Below, piece by piece: positions 27,855 to 37,359 of a stretch of 64,000 nucleotides of DNA (positions within the stretch are counted from its first letter, which is position 1; the number at the start of each line of letters is the position of its first letter). The notes under the pieces were generated by a model. It was not told the origin of the DNA. It saw only the letters and a program-made list of their open reading frames with translations, and did not search any database. Location: the NCBI GenBank assembly GCA_963807065.1, contig CAWDZQ010000003.1, positions 1,178,001 to 1,242,000 on the forward strand, written 5' to 3'. Source of the stretch: CAWAND01 sp963807065. Lineage in GTDB: Bacteria; Chloroflexota; Anaerolineae; Anaerolineales; E44-bin32. Made by a program: the position numbers and the translations under genes.

Positions 27855-28997
27855 TCAGGATGCAGCCGGACTGCCAAACGACCTCAGGAAGACCGAAAGC
27901 AATCCTCGGTTGACGAGCGCCGATGGTTCTGACCGTAATGCCCTTAGCACGGCATATCGCGCCCGCCGGAGATCGCCACTTGAGTAGGCGTCAAATGCCA
28001 ATTGACGTGCGGCACGGCCCAGTTCGGTTCTACGGCGCTCGCGAAGAACGGAAAACTGTTCGCCAAGGTGACGATAGATATTGTCCAAGTGCCGGAGGGG
28101 GTCCTTGAACTTGGGAAGACCTATCCAGGCAAGGAACACGTTGGCAAGCGCAGCGCCCCCATCTCCCATCAATCCCGCGTCCAAAGTGACGGCTTCACCA
28201 AGATGGGCATTCGCATGATGATACTCGGCGCTGAGGAAATCCTGCGCGGCTGCCCTCAAGTGGGCGCGGCTGTAGGCGAGCGGTCTCAATTCCATCCATC
28301 CCGTGTCGAGGTCCTCTCGAAGGAAGAACTTATTGAGTACGGCGAACGATGCGCGCGTCATCGTTTCGCCTTCCCGAGTCATTTGCGCAAGATGGAACCG
28401 GTACAACGAAACCGGCTGGTCGACCCACCGCATTGGGCAACCCGCGTGGGCCAACCTCAACCACATATCCCAATCCTCGTAGGATCTCAAGCTTTCATCG
28501 AAGAGGCCAACCTGCTCTTGCCACTTCCGACTGAGAAGTACGCTCCCAACGTGGATGGGGTTGCCAAGGACCAGAAACTTGATGGGCTCGGGCAGTGACC
28601 GATCGAAAACCGCGCCAATCCGGTCGCCCTGCTCACTGATGGGTATCGCCTGCCCAGCAACCATACCCGCGGTCGTCTTCCCCGACAGCTCGTCAAGCAT
28701 GATCTCGAGCTTGTGGGGGAGGAACTCATCGTCCGAATCAAGAAACGACAGGAACTCGCCCTGAGCAAGCTTGATCCCGGTGTTGCGCGCGGCTGACAAG
28801 CCCTGGTTGCTCTTGAAAACGTACCGCAATCTCGGGTCATCAAACGTTTGGACGACGGATGAGGTGTTGTCGGTTGATCCATCGTCCACAACGATCAATT
28901 CGAAATCGGAGAACGTCTGGCCGAGGACGCTTTGAATGGCCCGTCCAATGTATTGAGCTTGATTGTGGGCGGGGGTAATAACTGTCACCTTCGGCAT
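27855..28997 (-). CDS. GT2 family glycosyltransferase
   Basis: A 380-residue GT2 enzyme. The ATG at 28997 (MPKVTVITPAHNQAQYIGRA) gives the standard start; a longer frame extends into the previous gene. Motifs are 'FELIVVDDGSTDNTSSVV', 'GLSAARNTGIKLAQGEFLSF' and 'FLDSDDEFLPHKLEIM' (DxD), then 'LRSYEDWDMWLRLAHAGCP'. The C-terminal third is alpha-helical and probably dictates acceptor choice. Confidence 0.92.
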   Translation of the reverse strand: MPKVTVITPAHNQAQYIGRAIQSVLGQTFSDFELIVVDDGSTDNTSSVVQTFDDPRLRYVFKSNQGLSAARNTGIKLAQGEFLSFLDSDDEFLPHKLEIMLDELSGKTTAGMVAGQAIPISEQGDRIGAVFDRSLPEPIKFLVLGNPIHVGSVLLSRKWQEQVGLFDESLRSYEDWDMWLRLAHAGCPMRWVDQPVSLYRFHLAQMTREGETMTRASFAVLNKFFLREDLDTGWMELRPLAYSRAHLRAAAQDFLSAEYHHANAHLGEAVTLDAGLMGDGGAALANVFLAWIGLPKFKDPLRHLDNIYRHLGEQFSVLRERRRTELGRAARQLAFDAYSSGDLRRARYAVLRALRSEPSALVNRGLLSVFLRSFGSPAAS

Positions 28998-29049
28998 CGG
29001 TTTTCTTCCCTTGATATGCGGGAGGCCATCTCGCCTCTCTCCCTGAGAC

Positions 29050-30675
29050 TCAATCCGTGCTGGACGATCCTGGACCACTCCCCCGAAGGATCTGGCGCGA
29101 GCCAAAAAGTGCACCGTCTGAAAACGCCAATTCCAAGTCTGCGCCAACCCATTGGCGAAGCTCCTGCAGATCTGGGCGGGACCCGGCAGCCAAACCTGAG
29201 AAATACACAATCACGCCGTCTCCGGACTCGAGTTGCCGCCTCATGTCATCCATCTGCGTTCCGAATTCAGCATTGGGCGATTGTGTCGTTAGATTAACGT
29301 GCGTGGGCAGCGGTTTGGTTTGGCGATGGGTGTATAGAAAGACAGCCTCAGGTGCATTGGAATACACATCCAAACTTTCGGGAAGGGCCGTGATGGCGCC
29401 AAGGACTTCTGAAGTACGCCAGCGCGGTTGGCTAAAGCCAATTCCGTCGCTCGCCGCCCCCTTGGCCCAAGAGAAACTGTTCCACGCCATCAAAGCCGCT
29501 GCGACAACAAGCACAGTGACCAACAATCCGACACCCCGGATGCGCATGACGCTGCCACGGGGTGAGACCCCCACTGCATGACTGGTGATAACTGCAAGTG
29601 CAGGGAAGATCGGGGAGAGTATCCGATTATCCATGGGGGTGTTGGCGTCAACAAAGGATAGCGAGAGACCGAGGCCAATGCCCGTCAGAATGACAAACGC
29701 CGCGAGAAGAACGAGGACCTCTGGCGCGTCCTGGATGGAAGGATTTAGACCGTTCAATGACCTGATAGGGATCAGGTTGCCGGGCCCAACCAAGAAGACG
29801 ATCAGGGCAGCAAGGCCCAGCAACACGGCCAACTTTACCTCGCCCGGAATTCCGGCGGGGAGAAACACCCAACTGGTCAACGTGCTGACAGCCTGCTTGA
29901 TTTGACTGAGTCCCAGAGGGTGGATGGCGAACTGCCGGGAGGTGGCGCTGCCCGTAAAGGACAAGTTGCGCACCCACCAAGCGATCAACGGCACTTCGGC
30001 TGCGATCGATACTGCCCCTGCAAACACAACTCGGCGCCTTATCGATCCGCGGGCGAACAGAAACAGACCAATTCCAACCACAGGAGGGACGATGATGCCG
30101 ACGTACCTGGTGAGCGTCGCGGCAGAGGCGGCCACACATGCACCAATCAGCCAAACCGGTGACTCGCGTCTCAGGTACATGATCGTGCATAGAATGGACG
30201 CATAGCACAGGAAAATGAATAGTGGCTCAGTCCAAGCCATGACGTACACGCCGAACATCACCGGGGACGCCGTGATCAGGATTGCCAGGATGGTAAACGC
30301 CCGAGGCCGTCTCGATCCAGAAAGGTGCAATAATCTGACGAGCACCAGCAACAGGCCGATGAGCATAAAACCATTGAGCCAGACTGCTGCCTGCCGCGTC
30401 GTCAGGCCCGCCAAGTGGCCTGCTGCCAGAATGGCCGGATAGAGGGGAGGGAAACGTGTCAGGCTGGTAGTGGAGCTGCTGATGGGGTCGATCAGTCCGT
30501 GACCGGTCGATAGACTTTCGGCCGCCGCAACATAGTGTACCGAGTTGGGAGACAGCCCCGGACCGAGCGCGGTAGCCCACGCCAAGCCCAAGACGCCCAT
30601 CAGGCCAATCGCCAGGCATATCGCAGACAGCAGGGTGAGATTGTCGCTCGGCCGAATGGGCCGAAGGCCGGTCAC
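29050..30675 (-). CDS. GT-C-like polytopic membrane protein
   Basis: A 541-residue protein with about ten to twelve hydrophobic segments and a C-terminal soluble region of about 150 residues. Near the N-terminus, after the first helix, it has 'GPGLSPNSVHYVAAAESLST', the D/N-x-x-x-Y type loop of GT39/ArnT-like transferases, then 'RFPPLYPAILA'. These features fit a lipid-linked sugar mannosyltransferase-like protein using a polyprenyl donor outside the membrane. The usual acidic loop is Asn-Ser here rather than Asp, so activity is uncertain. It follows the Asp-box gene by 112 bases. Confidence 0.72.
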   Translation of the reverse strand: MTGLRPIRPSDNLTLLSAICLAIGLMGVLGLAWATALGPGLSPNSVHYVAAAESLSTGHGLIDPISSSTTSLTRFPPLYPAILAAGHLAGLTTRQAAVWLNGFMLIGLLLVLVRLLHLSGSRRPRAFTILAILITASPVMFGVYVMAWTEPLFIFLCYASILCTIMYLRRESPVWLIGACVAASAATLTRYVGIIVPPVVGIGLFLFARGSIRRRVVFAGAVSIAAEVPLIAWWVRNLSFTGSATSRQFAIHPLGLSQIKQAVSTLTSWVFLPAGIPGEVKLAVLLGLAALIVFLVGPGNLIPIRSLNGLNPSIQDAPEVLVLLAAFVILTGIGLGLSLSFVDANTPMDNRILSPIFPALAVITSHAVGVSPRGSVMRIRGVGLLVTVLVVAAALMAWNSFSWAKGAASDGIGFSQPRWRTSEVLGAITALPESLDVYSNAPEAVFLYTHRQTKPLPTHVNLTTQSPNAEFGTQMDDMRRQLESGDGVIVYFSGLAAGSRPDLQELRQWVGADLELAFSDGALFGSRQILRGSGPGSSSTD

Positions 30676-30787
30676 TGGGCCCCATCCTCACTTGACATGT
30701 CGGCCACTCTCATCTCGAAGGAGCAATGTGCAGGGACGGCCATGGCAGGGACCTTCGACCCCTCCAACCCACTCTTTCGAGACGCAC

Positions 30788-32287
30788 CTAGCCAGCGGTC
30801 CGTTTGGCCAGGAGCCAGAACAGTAATCCAAGGATGATCAGGATGACCGGCACCATCCCAATCAGGATCAGCGTGACAGGGCTCTCTCCGAAAAGGCCAG
30901 CCGAGCCGGATTGGATGTTCGGAGGGAGAGGAGCCAAGGTTGGCTCGGGGGTTGGTGTAGGGCTCGGAGGACGTGTGGGTGACGGGGTTATCACTTGTGT
31001 TGGAGAAGGCAAAGGCAATGGCGTAAGACGAAGCTCTGGCGCGTCCAGAGTCCGATACGCATACCATGCACCGGTCCGCCCCTCAACGCCCACATTGTTG
31101 CTCCAGGCTGCCAGCAGTATGTTTCCTTGGACTACGACGACTTCAGGAAGAGTCGGGTCGAATGTGGAACTCGACGGCCCGGAGATGATTGGGATAAGGG
31201 CCGACCAGGACGTGCCATTCCATGTGCTGTACCACATGCCATGGATTTCGGGGCTTTCACTCCGGTTGCCCAGAACCATGTGTCCAACCCCCACACTGTC
31301 CTTGACCATCGCAGCTTGTCCGTACCCGCCTCGATAGGGAAACAGCCTGACGGGGAGCGACCACGTTTTCCCATTGTCGGTTGAGCGCCTCATGAAACGC
31401 GTCGGCGGAAAGCTATCGTAGTAGACCGCCATCAACTGATTGTCCAGTGCAAGCAGGCTGGGATAACCGTTGAAATCTATATCGGTCGCGCGCTTCGAGA
31501 GTGCTTGAACCTCATCCCATGTCGAGAGATCTTCATCAAGATGTCCATACCAAGTCTCCTCCGCCTGCCCCGAAGTGTTGACCATGTGCCAGACAACGTG
31601 TATTCCGCTGCCCGCCACTCGCTCGGTTCTGATCTCCCCGGGGAAAAGGTCAGAACTGGTCGACCGGTAGACCAGGACAGGCGGCGACCAGGTTGCGCCA
31701 AAGTCAAGCGAGTGCATCTCGTAGAGACCGATCCCGTAGCGACTCCCGGAGTAGACGACAACGAGTTGTCCACTCCCGGCATCGACAATTCGAGCTGAGG
31801 CTTGTGGACCGGCATCCTCAGTAATGGCGACCGGAGGAGACCACTCTTGTGCCAGGCCACCCCGGCTGGCTAATGCCGTCGTGTAGTAGATGACTCCAGT
31901 CTGGGGAGTTCCCCCGTAGTACACAAGATTGAAGAAACCCCGTGAATCTAAGGCAACATCCTGTAAACTGGGCGCAATGCCTAGGAATGCAGGTAACAGG
32001 ATCGCGACAGGCTCTGACCAACCGCGTCCAGGACTCCAGGTGCGATAGGAGATGTTGAAACTGCCTGCGTCATCGCTTTCAAGATCAAATGCGTGCGCGG
32101 TTCTGTCAGAATCAGCGACCAGCAGTGGCGCATTGAGCAGATTAAAATAATCGGGAATGCGCTGAGGAGTTGACCATTGGCTTCCCCCCTCAGTTTGGGC
32201 AAATGAAGAGTGAATCTGCCACTTCAGAGTTAGCAGGCAGACGATCAAGATCGCCGAAGCGCTTAGGATTTGCTTACGAGTTCCCAC
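30788..32287 (-). CDS. Surface-anchored Asp-box (BNR/sialidase-like) protein with Pro/Thr stalk
   Basis: An exported protein of about 499 residues. After a hydrophobic signal/anchor ('ILSASAILIVCLLTLKWQ') it carries beta-propeller-type repeats with Asp boxes such as 'SLDFGATWSPP' and 'STDNGKTWSLP'. A Pro/Thr/Ser stalk (repeated PSPT and PTP) and a C-terminal membrane helix ('LILIGMVPVILIILGLLFWL') ending 'AKRTAG' follow. The start is uncertain: a GTG at 32287 leaves 52 bases to the divergent gene, and an ATG at 32386 would overlap it. Asp boxes alone do not prove sialidase activity; no catalytic Arg triad or FRIP-type motif was recognised. It resembles 42382-45096 in architecture. Confidence 0.8.
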   Translation of the reverse strand: MGTRKQILSASAILIVCLLTLKWQIHSSFAQTEGGSQWSTPQRIPDYFNLLNAPLLVADSDRTAHAFDLESDDAGSFNISYRTWSPGRGWSEPVAILLPAFLGIAPSLQDVALDSRGFFNLVYYGGTPQTGVIYYTTALASRGGLAQEWSPPVAITEDAGPQASARIVDAGSGQLVVVYSGSRYGIGLYEMHSLDFGATWSPPVLVYRSTSSDLFPGEIRTERVAGSGIHVVWHMVNTSGQAEETWYGHLDEDLSTWDEVQALSKRATDIDFNGYPSLLALDNQLMAVYYDSFPPTRFMRRSTDNGKTWSLPVRLFPYRGGYGQAAMVKDSVGVGHMVLGNRSESPEIHGMWYSTWNGTSWSALIPIISGPSSSTFDPTLPEVVVVQGNILLAAWSNNVGVEGRTGAWYAYRTLDAPELRLTPLPLPSPTQVITPSPTRPPSPTPTPEPTLAPLPPNIQSGSAGLFGESPVTLILIGMVPVILIILGLLFWLLAKRTAG

Positions 32288-32339
32288 TGAAGCTGTTGGC
32301 CATGCCTTTCGAACTTGATGACACCACGGGAGGAGATTT

Positions 32340-33437
32340 GTGATCCAATCACGACACGCGATCTGCTTACTGATTGGATTGAGCATGATGGGCTGCGGGA
32401 GCGGCCAACCGCCAATCCAACCTGTAGACACTATCACGCCTGGAGTGACGCGCGCCGCTTCACCGCCAACTCAGGCACAGTCATCCACACCCGGGGAACT
32501 TAACACGCCCGATATCACGCCGACTGAGACAGGGCTGCCGACCCCCATTTCTCCAACTCCCGCCCCGCATCCTGGATCTATTGTCATAGACCACGAATCT
32601 GTGTCGTTGTTCGGGGCCATTCCTTCGAAGTATCTGACCGCTGCCCAACAGCTGAGAATGCTCTTCATGGACCGCTCAGTTGGCCAGAACATCAATGAAG
32701 CCTTGGATTGCCTGCAGTACCCTAGCAGTCAGGTGGCTCCGAACCGGTGCACGAGAACCCAGCACGTCGATCCGTCGTTATCGGTAGACCCCAGCGTCGT
32801 TGCCTGGAACCATCCCGGAGGCTACAACCGATCCAATTGGACATTCCAAACTTGGAGTGTGGGGTCCTGTTCCTCCTGGGATCAAAAGATCGGCTGCTTC
32901 CTTGACTTTGCGTCGAAGAACATCAACAAGTATGACGTTCTTTCCTATCAGCTGAGCTATTTGGCGGTCACCTCAGACTCGACGATCGATGACATGCCAG
33001 GCGGCTTCTTCTTTGACAACCCTGATATCAACGACGTCTTCGACCAGGCGGCTTTCGAAGCCTCACACCCGGACAAGATCTTCATCTATTGGACCACCAG
33101 CCTGGCCAGAGGTATCGGGACGGAAGTATCTGATGCCTACAACCAGAGGCTGCGCGACTACGCCATTTCCCACGGATTGCCGCTCTTCGACGTCGCCGAC
33201 ATACTTTCCCATACCCCAGACGGGGCTCCCTGCTACGACAACCGCGACGGGATCCCGTACAGCAACGGCAACGGCTCAGAAGACTATCCAGACGACGGCC
33301 AAAAACACCTGGCCATTTGCCCTCAGTACACGACCGAGGTCGACGGCGGTCACCTTGGGAGCGTTTCGGCTGGCTCGATTACCGTGGCGAAAGCCTTTTG
33401 GGTTCTCATGGCCCAAATCGCCGGGTGGAGCCCCTGA
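32340..33437 (+). CDS. Secreted lipoprotein with SGNH-like domain
   Basis: A 365-residue protein starting with a GTG at 32340, preceded by a strong GGGAGGAG. The signal peptide ends in a lipobox-like 'LSMMGC', then a Pro/Thr-rich linker. The folded part runs from about residue 80 (VIDHESVSLF). A Ser-containing block 'LFMDRSVGQNINEALDCL' and C-terminal 'DGGHLGSVSAGSITVAKAFW' could supply the Ser and the Asp/His of an SGNH hydrolase (inferred). Many Trp/Cys/Tyr residues follow ('HPGGYNRSNWTF'). It is on the plus strand against its neighbours and is a clear paralog of 53164-54354, sharing most motifs. Function is unknown; acting on an acylated glycan is a guess. Confidence 0.85.
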   Translation: MIQSRHAICLLIGLSMMGCGSGQPPIQPVDTITPGVTRAASPPTQAQSSTPGELNTPDITPTETGLPTPISPTPAPHPGSIVIDHESVSLFGAIPSKYLTAAQQLRMLFMDRSVGQNINEALDCLQYPSSQVAPNRCTRTQHVDPSLSVDPSVVAWNHPGGYNRSNWTFQTWSVGSCSSWDQKIGCFLDFASKNINKYDVLSYQLSYLAVTSDSTIDDMPGGFFFDNPDINDVFDQAAFEASHPDKIFIYWTTSLARGIGTEVSDAYNQRLRDYAISHGLPLFDVADILSHTPDGAPCYDNRDGIPYSNGNGSEDYPDDGQKHLAICPQYTTEVDGGHLGSVSAGSITVAKAFWVLMAQIAGWSP

Positions 33438-33468
33438 GATCCACCTGATCGATAGGCGCCGGGAAACC

Positions 33469-34515
33469 TCATCCGAACAGATAGCGCCTTAGTCTGGGGG
33501 CTGGCGAACGACCGAAGGCCTCGAACAGGCCGGCATTGACCCCGATGGTAACGACGATGAGGAAACCGACCAGGATAATCACAACCTGAAACAGGAAGGG
33601 CAGCCAACTTGAAAGCAAAGAGATGGACAAACTCAAGACGGTCAGATTGGTCAGGTAGAGGCCATAAGCCATCTTTCCCAGCCATTCCATCCATGACGCC
33701 AACGGAATGCCGTCTCGAGGTATCAATGGGACCAGGAAGATCCCAGCTAAGGGGAAGAGCCATTCGCCAATAGCCAGCGGCAAGGTGGTCAGCTCATTGA
33801 CCAAGACCATGGCGTAAAACACGACCGTCAGGGAAGCGATAGGCACGACCGCCCGCTCCAAGACGGTCAGCATTCGATTGCGGTGCAGGCTTAAGATCAC
33901 TCCGACCGGAAAGAATATCCCCCAAATCGCCATGCTTTGGCGAATCCCCGGTATGGTCAAGAAGTAAGCCCAACTTGGGAGCTGAAGGCCAATCAGGTCA
34001 GGTTTCAGGACATCCGCGCACAACACCTGATATCCGAGGGCAATGATGAGTACCAGCACGGGCCGCCTCTCGGAGATTCGCACCAGGAGGGGGCCAATGA
34101 CGTAGAAGAAGACCAGGATTGGGACGAAATTGAAGGGGTACCCTACGACCAAGTTTCTGAGATACCCGATCAGTGAATACTGATCATGGCTTATGAAGAA
34201 AATGAGCACATAGAAGAGGATCGACCAGATAAGGTAAGGGACCAAAACGAAACGCAGGCTCATGACAATCGTGCGATAGGACGCCCGCAGGTCCCTGCCT
34301 TTGGTGGCATAGGCGATGTAGGCGCCGGAAAGGAAGAGAAAGATGGGAACCGCCATCAGGCCCCAACTCTTCACGATGATCAGGATAGTGACTTGCCATG
34401 CGGCTGGGCCTGGCTGCCCGGCCGCCCTCAACGCGTCCAGGCTCAGTGCCACAGAGTGATTGACAACTACGAGCAGAATCGCCACGCCACGAAGGGCGGC
34501 GAACTGACGGCTCAT
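33469..34515 (-). CDS. Acyltransferase family 3 membrane protein
   Basis: A 348-residue acyltransferase-3 protein. It begins MSRQFAALRGVAILLVVVNH with the family His, then 'SWGLMAVPIFLFLSGAYIAY'. About ten hydrophobic helices follow and it ends 'RLRRYLFG', sharing the terminal YLFG with the two paralogs near 11-13 kb. Its ATG overlaps the NadE-like stop (ATGA), so the two genes are coupled. It converges on the plus-strand lipoprotein gene, with only 31 bases between. Confidence 0.9.
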   Translation of the reverse strand: MSRQFAALRGVAILLVVVNHSVALSLDALRAAGQPGPAAWQVTILIIVKSWGLMAVPIFLFLSGAYIAYATKGRDLRASYRTIVMSLRFVLVPYLIWSILFYVLIFFISHDQYSLIGYLRNLVVGYPFNFVPILVFFYVIGPLLVRISERRPVLVLIIALGYQVLCADVLKPDLIGLQLPSWAYFLTIPGIRQSMAIWGIFFPVGVILSLHRNRMLTVLERAVVPIASLTVVFYAMVLVNELTTLPLAIGEWLFPLAGIFLVPLIPRDGIPLASWMEWLGKMAYGLYLTNLTVLSLSISLLSSWLPFLFQVVIILVGFLIVVTIGVNAGLFEAFGRSPAPRLRRYLFG

Positions 34516-35561
34516 GGGCTATCACTGCTCGTGTCATTGGTTGCTTGGCCACCCACTTCTTCACGCCCGCCCGTCAACTCGCGATTTTCACCTTCATCGA
34601 GGGAATAGCCGACGATGGGAGCCCGCAGATAGGCCGTCGTGCGATGCTTTCGGTGTATGTCGTCAACAATCCGTTCTACCTGTCCCGGACTGAGGCTTAG
34701 CCCAGAGGAAATCGAGCTCAGGCTTTCACCCGCCTCCCAACGCGCCCAGATCCCATCCAACGCTTCAAAGGGCAGCCGGAAGAAGAACTCCTCCTGCGTT
34801 GTTTCTGCGCTGTAGGTATCCGAGGTCGGGGGCCGCAGCCTGATCTCTTCGGACACATCAAGGTACTCGGCCAAGGCATAGACTTGGGATTTCAGCAGAT
34901 GTCTGATGGGGGCGATATCGACCCCGCCATCGCCGTACTTGACGAAGAAACCCAGGTCATGTTCATTTCGGTTTCCGGTGCCGACCACAGCGTACCTGTT
35001 TCTCTCGGCGTGGTAGTAAAGCATGATCATGCGTGTTCTTTGCTTCATGTCTGTGGCGGCCGTGATGTGCCAAAACTGATCCGGCGAAAGCCGGGAGCGC
35101 TGGCTCTCACCGTCGGGGCCGATTACAGTGAGGTAAAAGAAGTTGAGCGTGTCATCTTCCAGCAGGCTCCCCGGCAAAGTCACCTTGTTGGTCCAGCCTT
35201 CGCCATATTCTGGGAAGATGTCCCGAATGGCCTGATCTCGCCGAGAGTAGCATCCCGCTCCTTCCAGGGCGTGTGTAACGTCCTCGACCAGGCTGCTGAC
35301 GCCCAGCTGGTCCGCCCATCGTTGAGCGAGGCGAATGCTGTCTGGGCTGGACTCTTTCTCGGGCAGTACTAGCGCGAGCACCCGATCGGGACCCAGAGCC
35401 TTAGCGCACAACCCCAGCACTACGGACGAGTCAACGCCGCCGCTGACACCCACGACAGCGCCTCGCAGACGAAATCGGTGATGGATATCCGCGCGCAGCC
35501 GCCGACAGATCCGGTCAGCCTCGGCACGAGGATCAAACTCATTCAAGGGCATTCTTGGCAT
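34512..35561 (-). CDS. NAD synthase (NadE)-family ATP pyrophosphatase
   Basis: A 349-residue PP-loop ligase close to ammonia-dependent NAD synthetase. Motifs are 'GAVVGVSGGVDSSVVLGLCA' (PP-loop), 'VVGTGNRNEHDLGFFVKYGD' and 'GGVDIAPIRHLLKSQVYALA'. The last 80 residues extend beyond the NadE core and include a helix-rich segment 'SLSPGQVERIVDDIHRKH'. Coupling to an acyltransferase in a glycan locus suggests a specialised amidation or adenylation role, or an operon-borne nadE; the sequence does not decide. There is no glutaminase domain. Confidence 0.85.
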   Translation of the reverse strand: MPRMPLNEFDPRAEADRICRRLRADIHHRFRLRGAVVGVSGGVDSSVVLGLCAKALGPDRVLALVLPEKESSPDSIRLAQRWADQLGVSSLVEDVTHALEGAGCYSRRDQAIRDIFPEYGEGWTNKVTLPGSLLEDDTLNFFYLTVIGPDGESQRSRLSPDQFWHITAATDMKQRTRMIMLYYHAERNRYAVVGTGNRNEHDLGFFVKYGDGGVDIAPIRHLLKSQVYALAEYLDVSEEIRLRPPTSDTYSAETTQEEFFFRLPFEALDGIWARWEAGESLSSISSGLSLSPGQVERIVDDIHRKHRTTAYLRAPIVGYSLDEGENRELTGGREEVGGQATNDTSSDSP

Positions 35562-35627
35562 CCAACAGCAACCGGAAAGCAGCGGACGAGTTGCTGTTCA
35601 CTTAGGGCGAAGAGAACCGGCCGAAGA

Positions 35628-35685
35628 AAGAACCGAGGGGACGCGGGGCGGTGTTGGACCGCCCCGGGCCGCCCCCTCGGTTCTT
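35628..35685 (-). terminator. Strong nested hairpin, probable terminator
   Basis: A perfect 13-bp stem (AAGAACCGAGGGG at 35628-35640 with CCCCTCGGTTCTT at 35673-35685) encloses a second stem (GGGGCGGT/ACCGCCCC at 35645-35652 and 35658-35665). On the minus strand it ends in a pyrimidine-rich TTCTTTCTT. It lies between the secreted-protein gene (stop at 35774) and NadE (start 35561), so it would end transcription of the secreted paralog. Confidence 0.72.
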
Positions 35686-35773
35686 CGGTAGTTATGTTTG
35701 GCGACGTTGGATCCCCACGGCAAAACTCTGTCGAGGGCCAATGGAGCTTCAGGTCGCCGCTGACGATAGTCTG

Positions 35774-36946
35774 CTATTCAGAGCAGTGTGCTGGGCCGAT
35801 CAACCCGTTGTTGTAGTCATCGAGGGTGGAGGCCAAACTGATCCACACGTTGCGTTGACTCCCCCTAAGGCCGCCAACAGCCGCTGGGGTATTGGCCGCA
35901 TTGTCGAACAACGCCGTCGCAGCATCGAACGTAGCCTGAACTGACGAAAGATCAGAGCCGTTCAGCCCGTTCAGCTCAGCTGCAATGTACGCGTGGGCCA
36001 GGATGTAGTACGCGTTGCCACGGGGCGACGTCCAGAGCACGTCGTAGTAGGACATGCCGCTGTGGAAGAAGCTCGTATTTTCGCCGATCAAGGCCCACGT
36101 GTCGTCATACGGCGCCGGGCCAAACGCTGAGTGAGTTTTCCAGTAGCCGGGGGTCAGGGTGCAACCTCCTACGCAGGGCACGTCGACATCCACGGTGGAT
36201 GACGAAGAATCCTGAGTGCCTGTGTCATTGGTGGTAAGGGTGGCCGTGTTGTCGACTTGATACGACCCACAGGTCAGGTAGGGACCCACCGTCACGGAGT
36301 AACTGAAAGTGGTGTCACCGCACACCGAGCCTAGGTCGCCAGCCAGGGAGTCCTGGACGGTGATGCATTCGTCCGATTCGGCGATCGCGACGTTGGACCA
36401 GTCTAGCGGTGTCGTAACACTATTGACGCCGCTCTCGTCGTAGGTCACAGTGGCGGTGTTCGAGGTCGGCTGAGTGTCTGAGGTCCCCGAGTAAGTACAG
36501 TGAAGCACCGATGAAGGGTCTGTCGGGTCTGTACTGGGGGGCAACGCGTAGGGGAAGGTCACACCACAATCGACTGGGCCAAGGCTGTCGGTAACATCCG
36601 TGATCATGATCGGATCACCAGCCGAATTCGTGTTGCGAACCACGATTTGGCCCGAGACTGTATATGTGCCCGACGACGAGGCAGAAACCTGAACCTGGTA
36701 ATTCACCGGGATCTGCTCACCTTCGGCTAGGGTCAGGCTCGACTGGTCGGCCGACTTATGAATCGTCCAAGTCCAGTCACGTTGGCCTTCACAGTAGGCG
36801 ATCTTCTTGATCGCGACCCCGGCACTATCAATGACGATTTTGCTCTCCCCGCACTGGGCAGCGGTCGCGGATGCGACCACATAGATGCCCATAGTTGCCA
36901 GTCCGGTGAGGGCAAGGACAAGCAAGAGTTGAACTCTTTTATACAT
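35774..36946 (-). CDS. Secreted protein with TPGYWKTH C-terminal domain
   Basis: A 390-residue exported protein. It opens with a signal peptide, MYKRVQLLLVLALTGLATMG. About 230 residues of Cys-containing beta-rich repeats follow, with DUF11-like conserved-repeat character ('TNTATVTYDESG'-type strands). A TPGYWKTHS motif follows at about residue 265, then a helical domain of about 120 residues. The TPGYWK(N/T)H motif occurs in actinobacterial and chloroflexal cell-surface proteins of unknown role. The start at 36946 fits the signal. The paralog at 37616-38383 shares the N-terminal two thirds. Likely a surface or extracellular structural protein. Confidence 0.85.
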   Translation of the reverse strand: MYKRVQLLLVLALTGLATMGIYVVASATAAQCGESKIVIDSAGVAIKKIAYCEGQRDWTWTIHKSADQSSLTLAEGEQIPVNYQVQVSASSSGTYTVSGQIVVRNTNSAGDPIMITDVTDSLGPVDCGVTFPYALPPSTDPTDPSSVLHCTYSGTSDTQPTSNTATVTYDESGVNSVTTPLDWSNVAIAESDECITVQDSLAGDLGSVCGDTTFSYSVTVGPYLTCGSYQVDNTATLTTNDTGTQDSSSSTVDVDVPCVGGCTLTPGYWKTHSAFGPAPYDDTWALIGENTSFFHSGMSYYDVLWTSPRGNAYYILAHAYIAAELNGLNGSDLSSVQATFDAATALFDNAANTPAAVGGLRGSQRNVWISLASTLDDYNNGLIGPAHCSE

Positions 36947-37359
36947 TTCACTCTCTCCCCATTCAGGGTGTCGGATGAACGAGTTGCTATCTGGTTGGCA
37001 AGCCGGATCACGAAACTGACCGACTGACTTGCCTGCCAATTCTGGGGTCGACCCCCAAGTTGGCACCGAGTAGATCGAATCGCTGGTATCGATACTCTAG
37101 CAACGGCCGGTTGATGCACAAAGCAAGGGGATCGAAGTCATTCTGCGGCGGTATCGAAATTCGGATGGCAACAGGGGATATCGCGTCTAGCCAATGTCCC
37201 CCACACCAGGAGAACGAGGGGAGGCTGAGCGGAACTAGGTCACGTCAGCCCTCACCCCGCGTCCTGGCTTGCTTCGATTGAAGACGGGTGCCTCGCCTCC
37301 GATTGAGGCAGTCACACGCTCAGAAGACTTGCAGTGGCCACCCGCGGAAGCGTTGCACC
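36947..37359. other. Intergenic region without a recognised gene
   Basis: Between the start of the TPGYWKTH protein gene and the degraded remnant of its paralog. I see no ORF with family similarity and no clear hairpin. It should contain the promoter of the secreted-protein gene, but no confident -10/-35 pair stands out. Confidence 0.4.

Noticed and set aside
30788..32287. Sialidase annotation for the Asp-box proteins
   Set aside because: Asp boxes alone are present; no FRIP motif or catalytic Arg/Tyr set could be identified, so only surface beta-propeller-like is supported.
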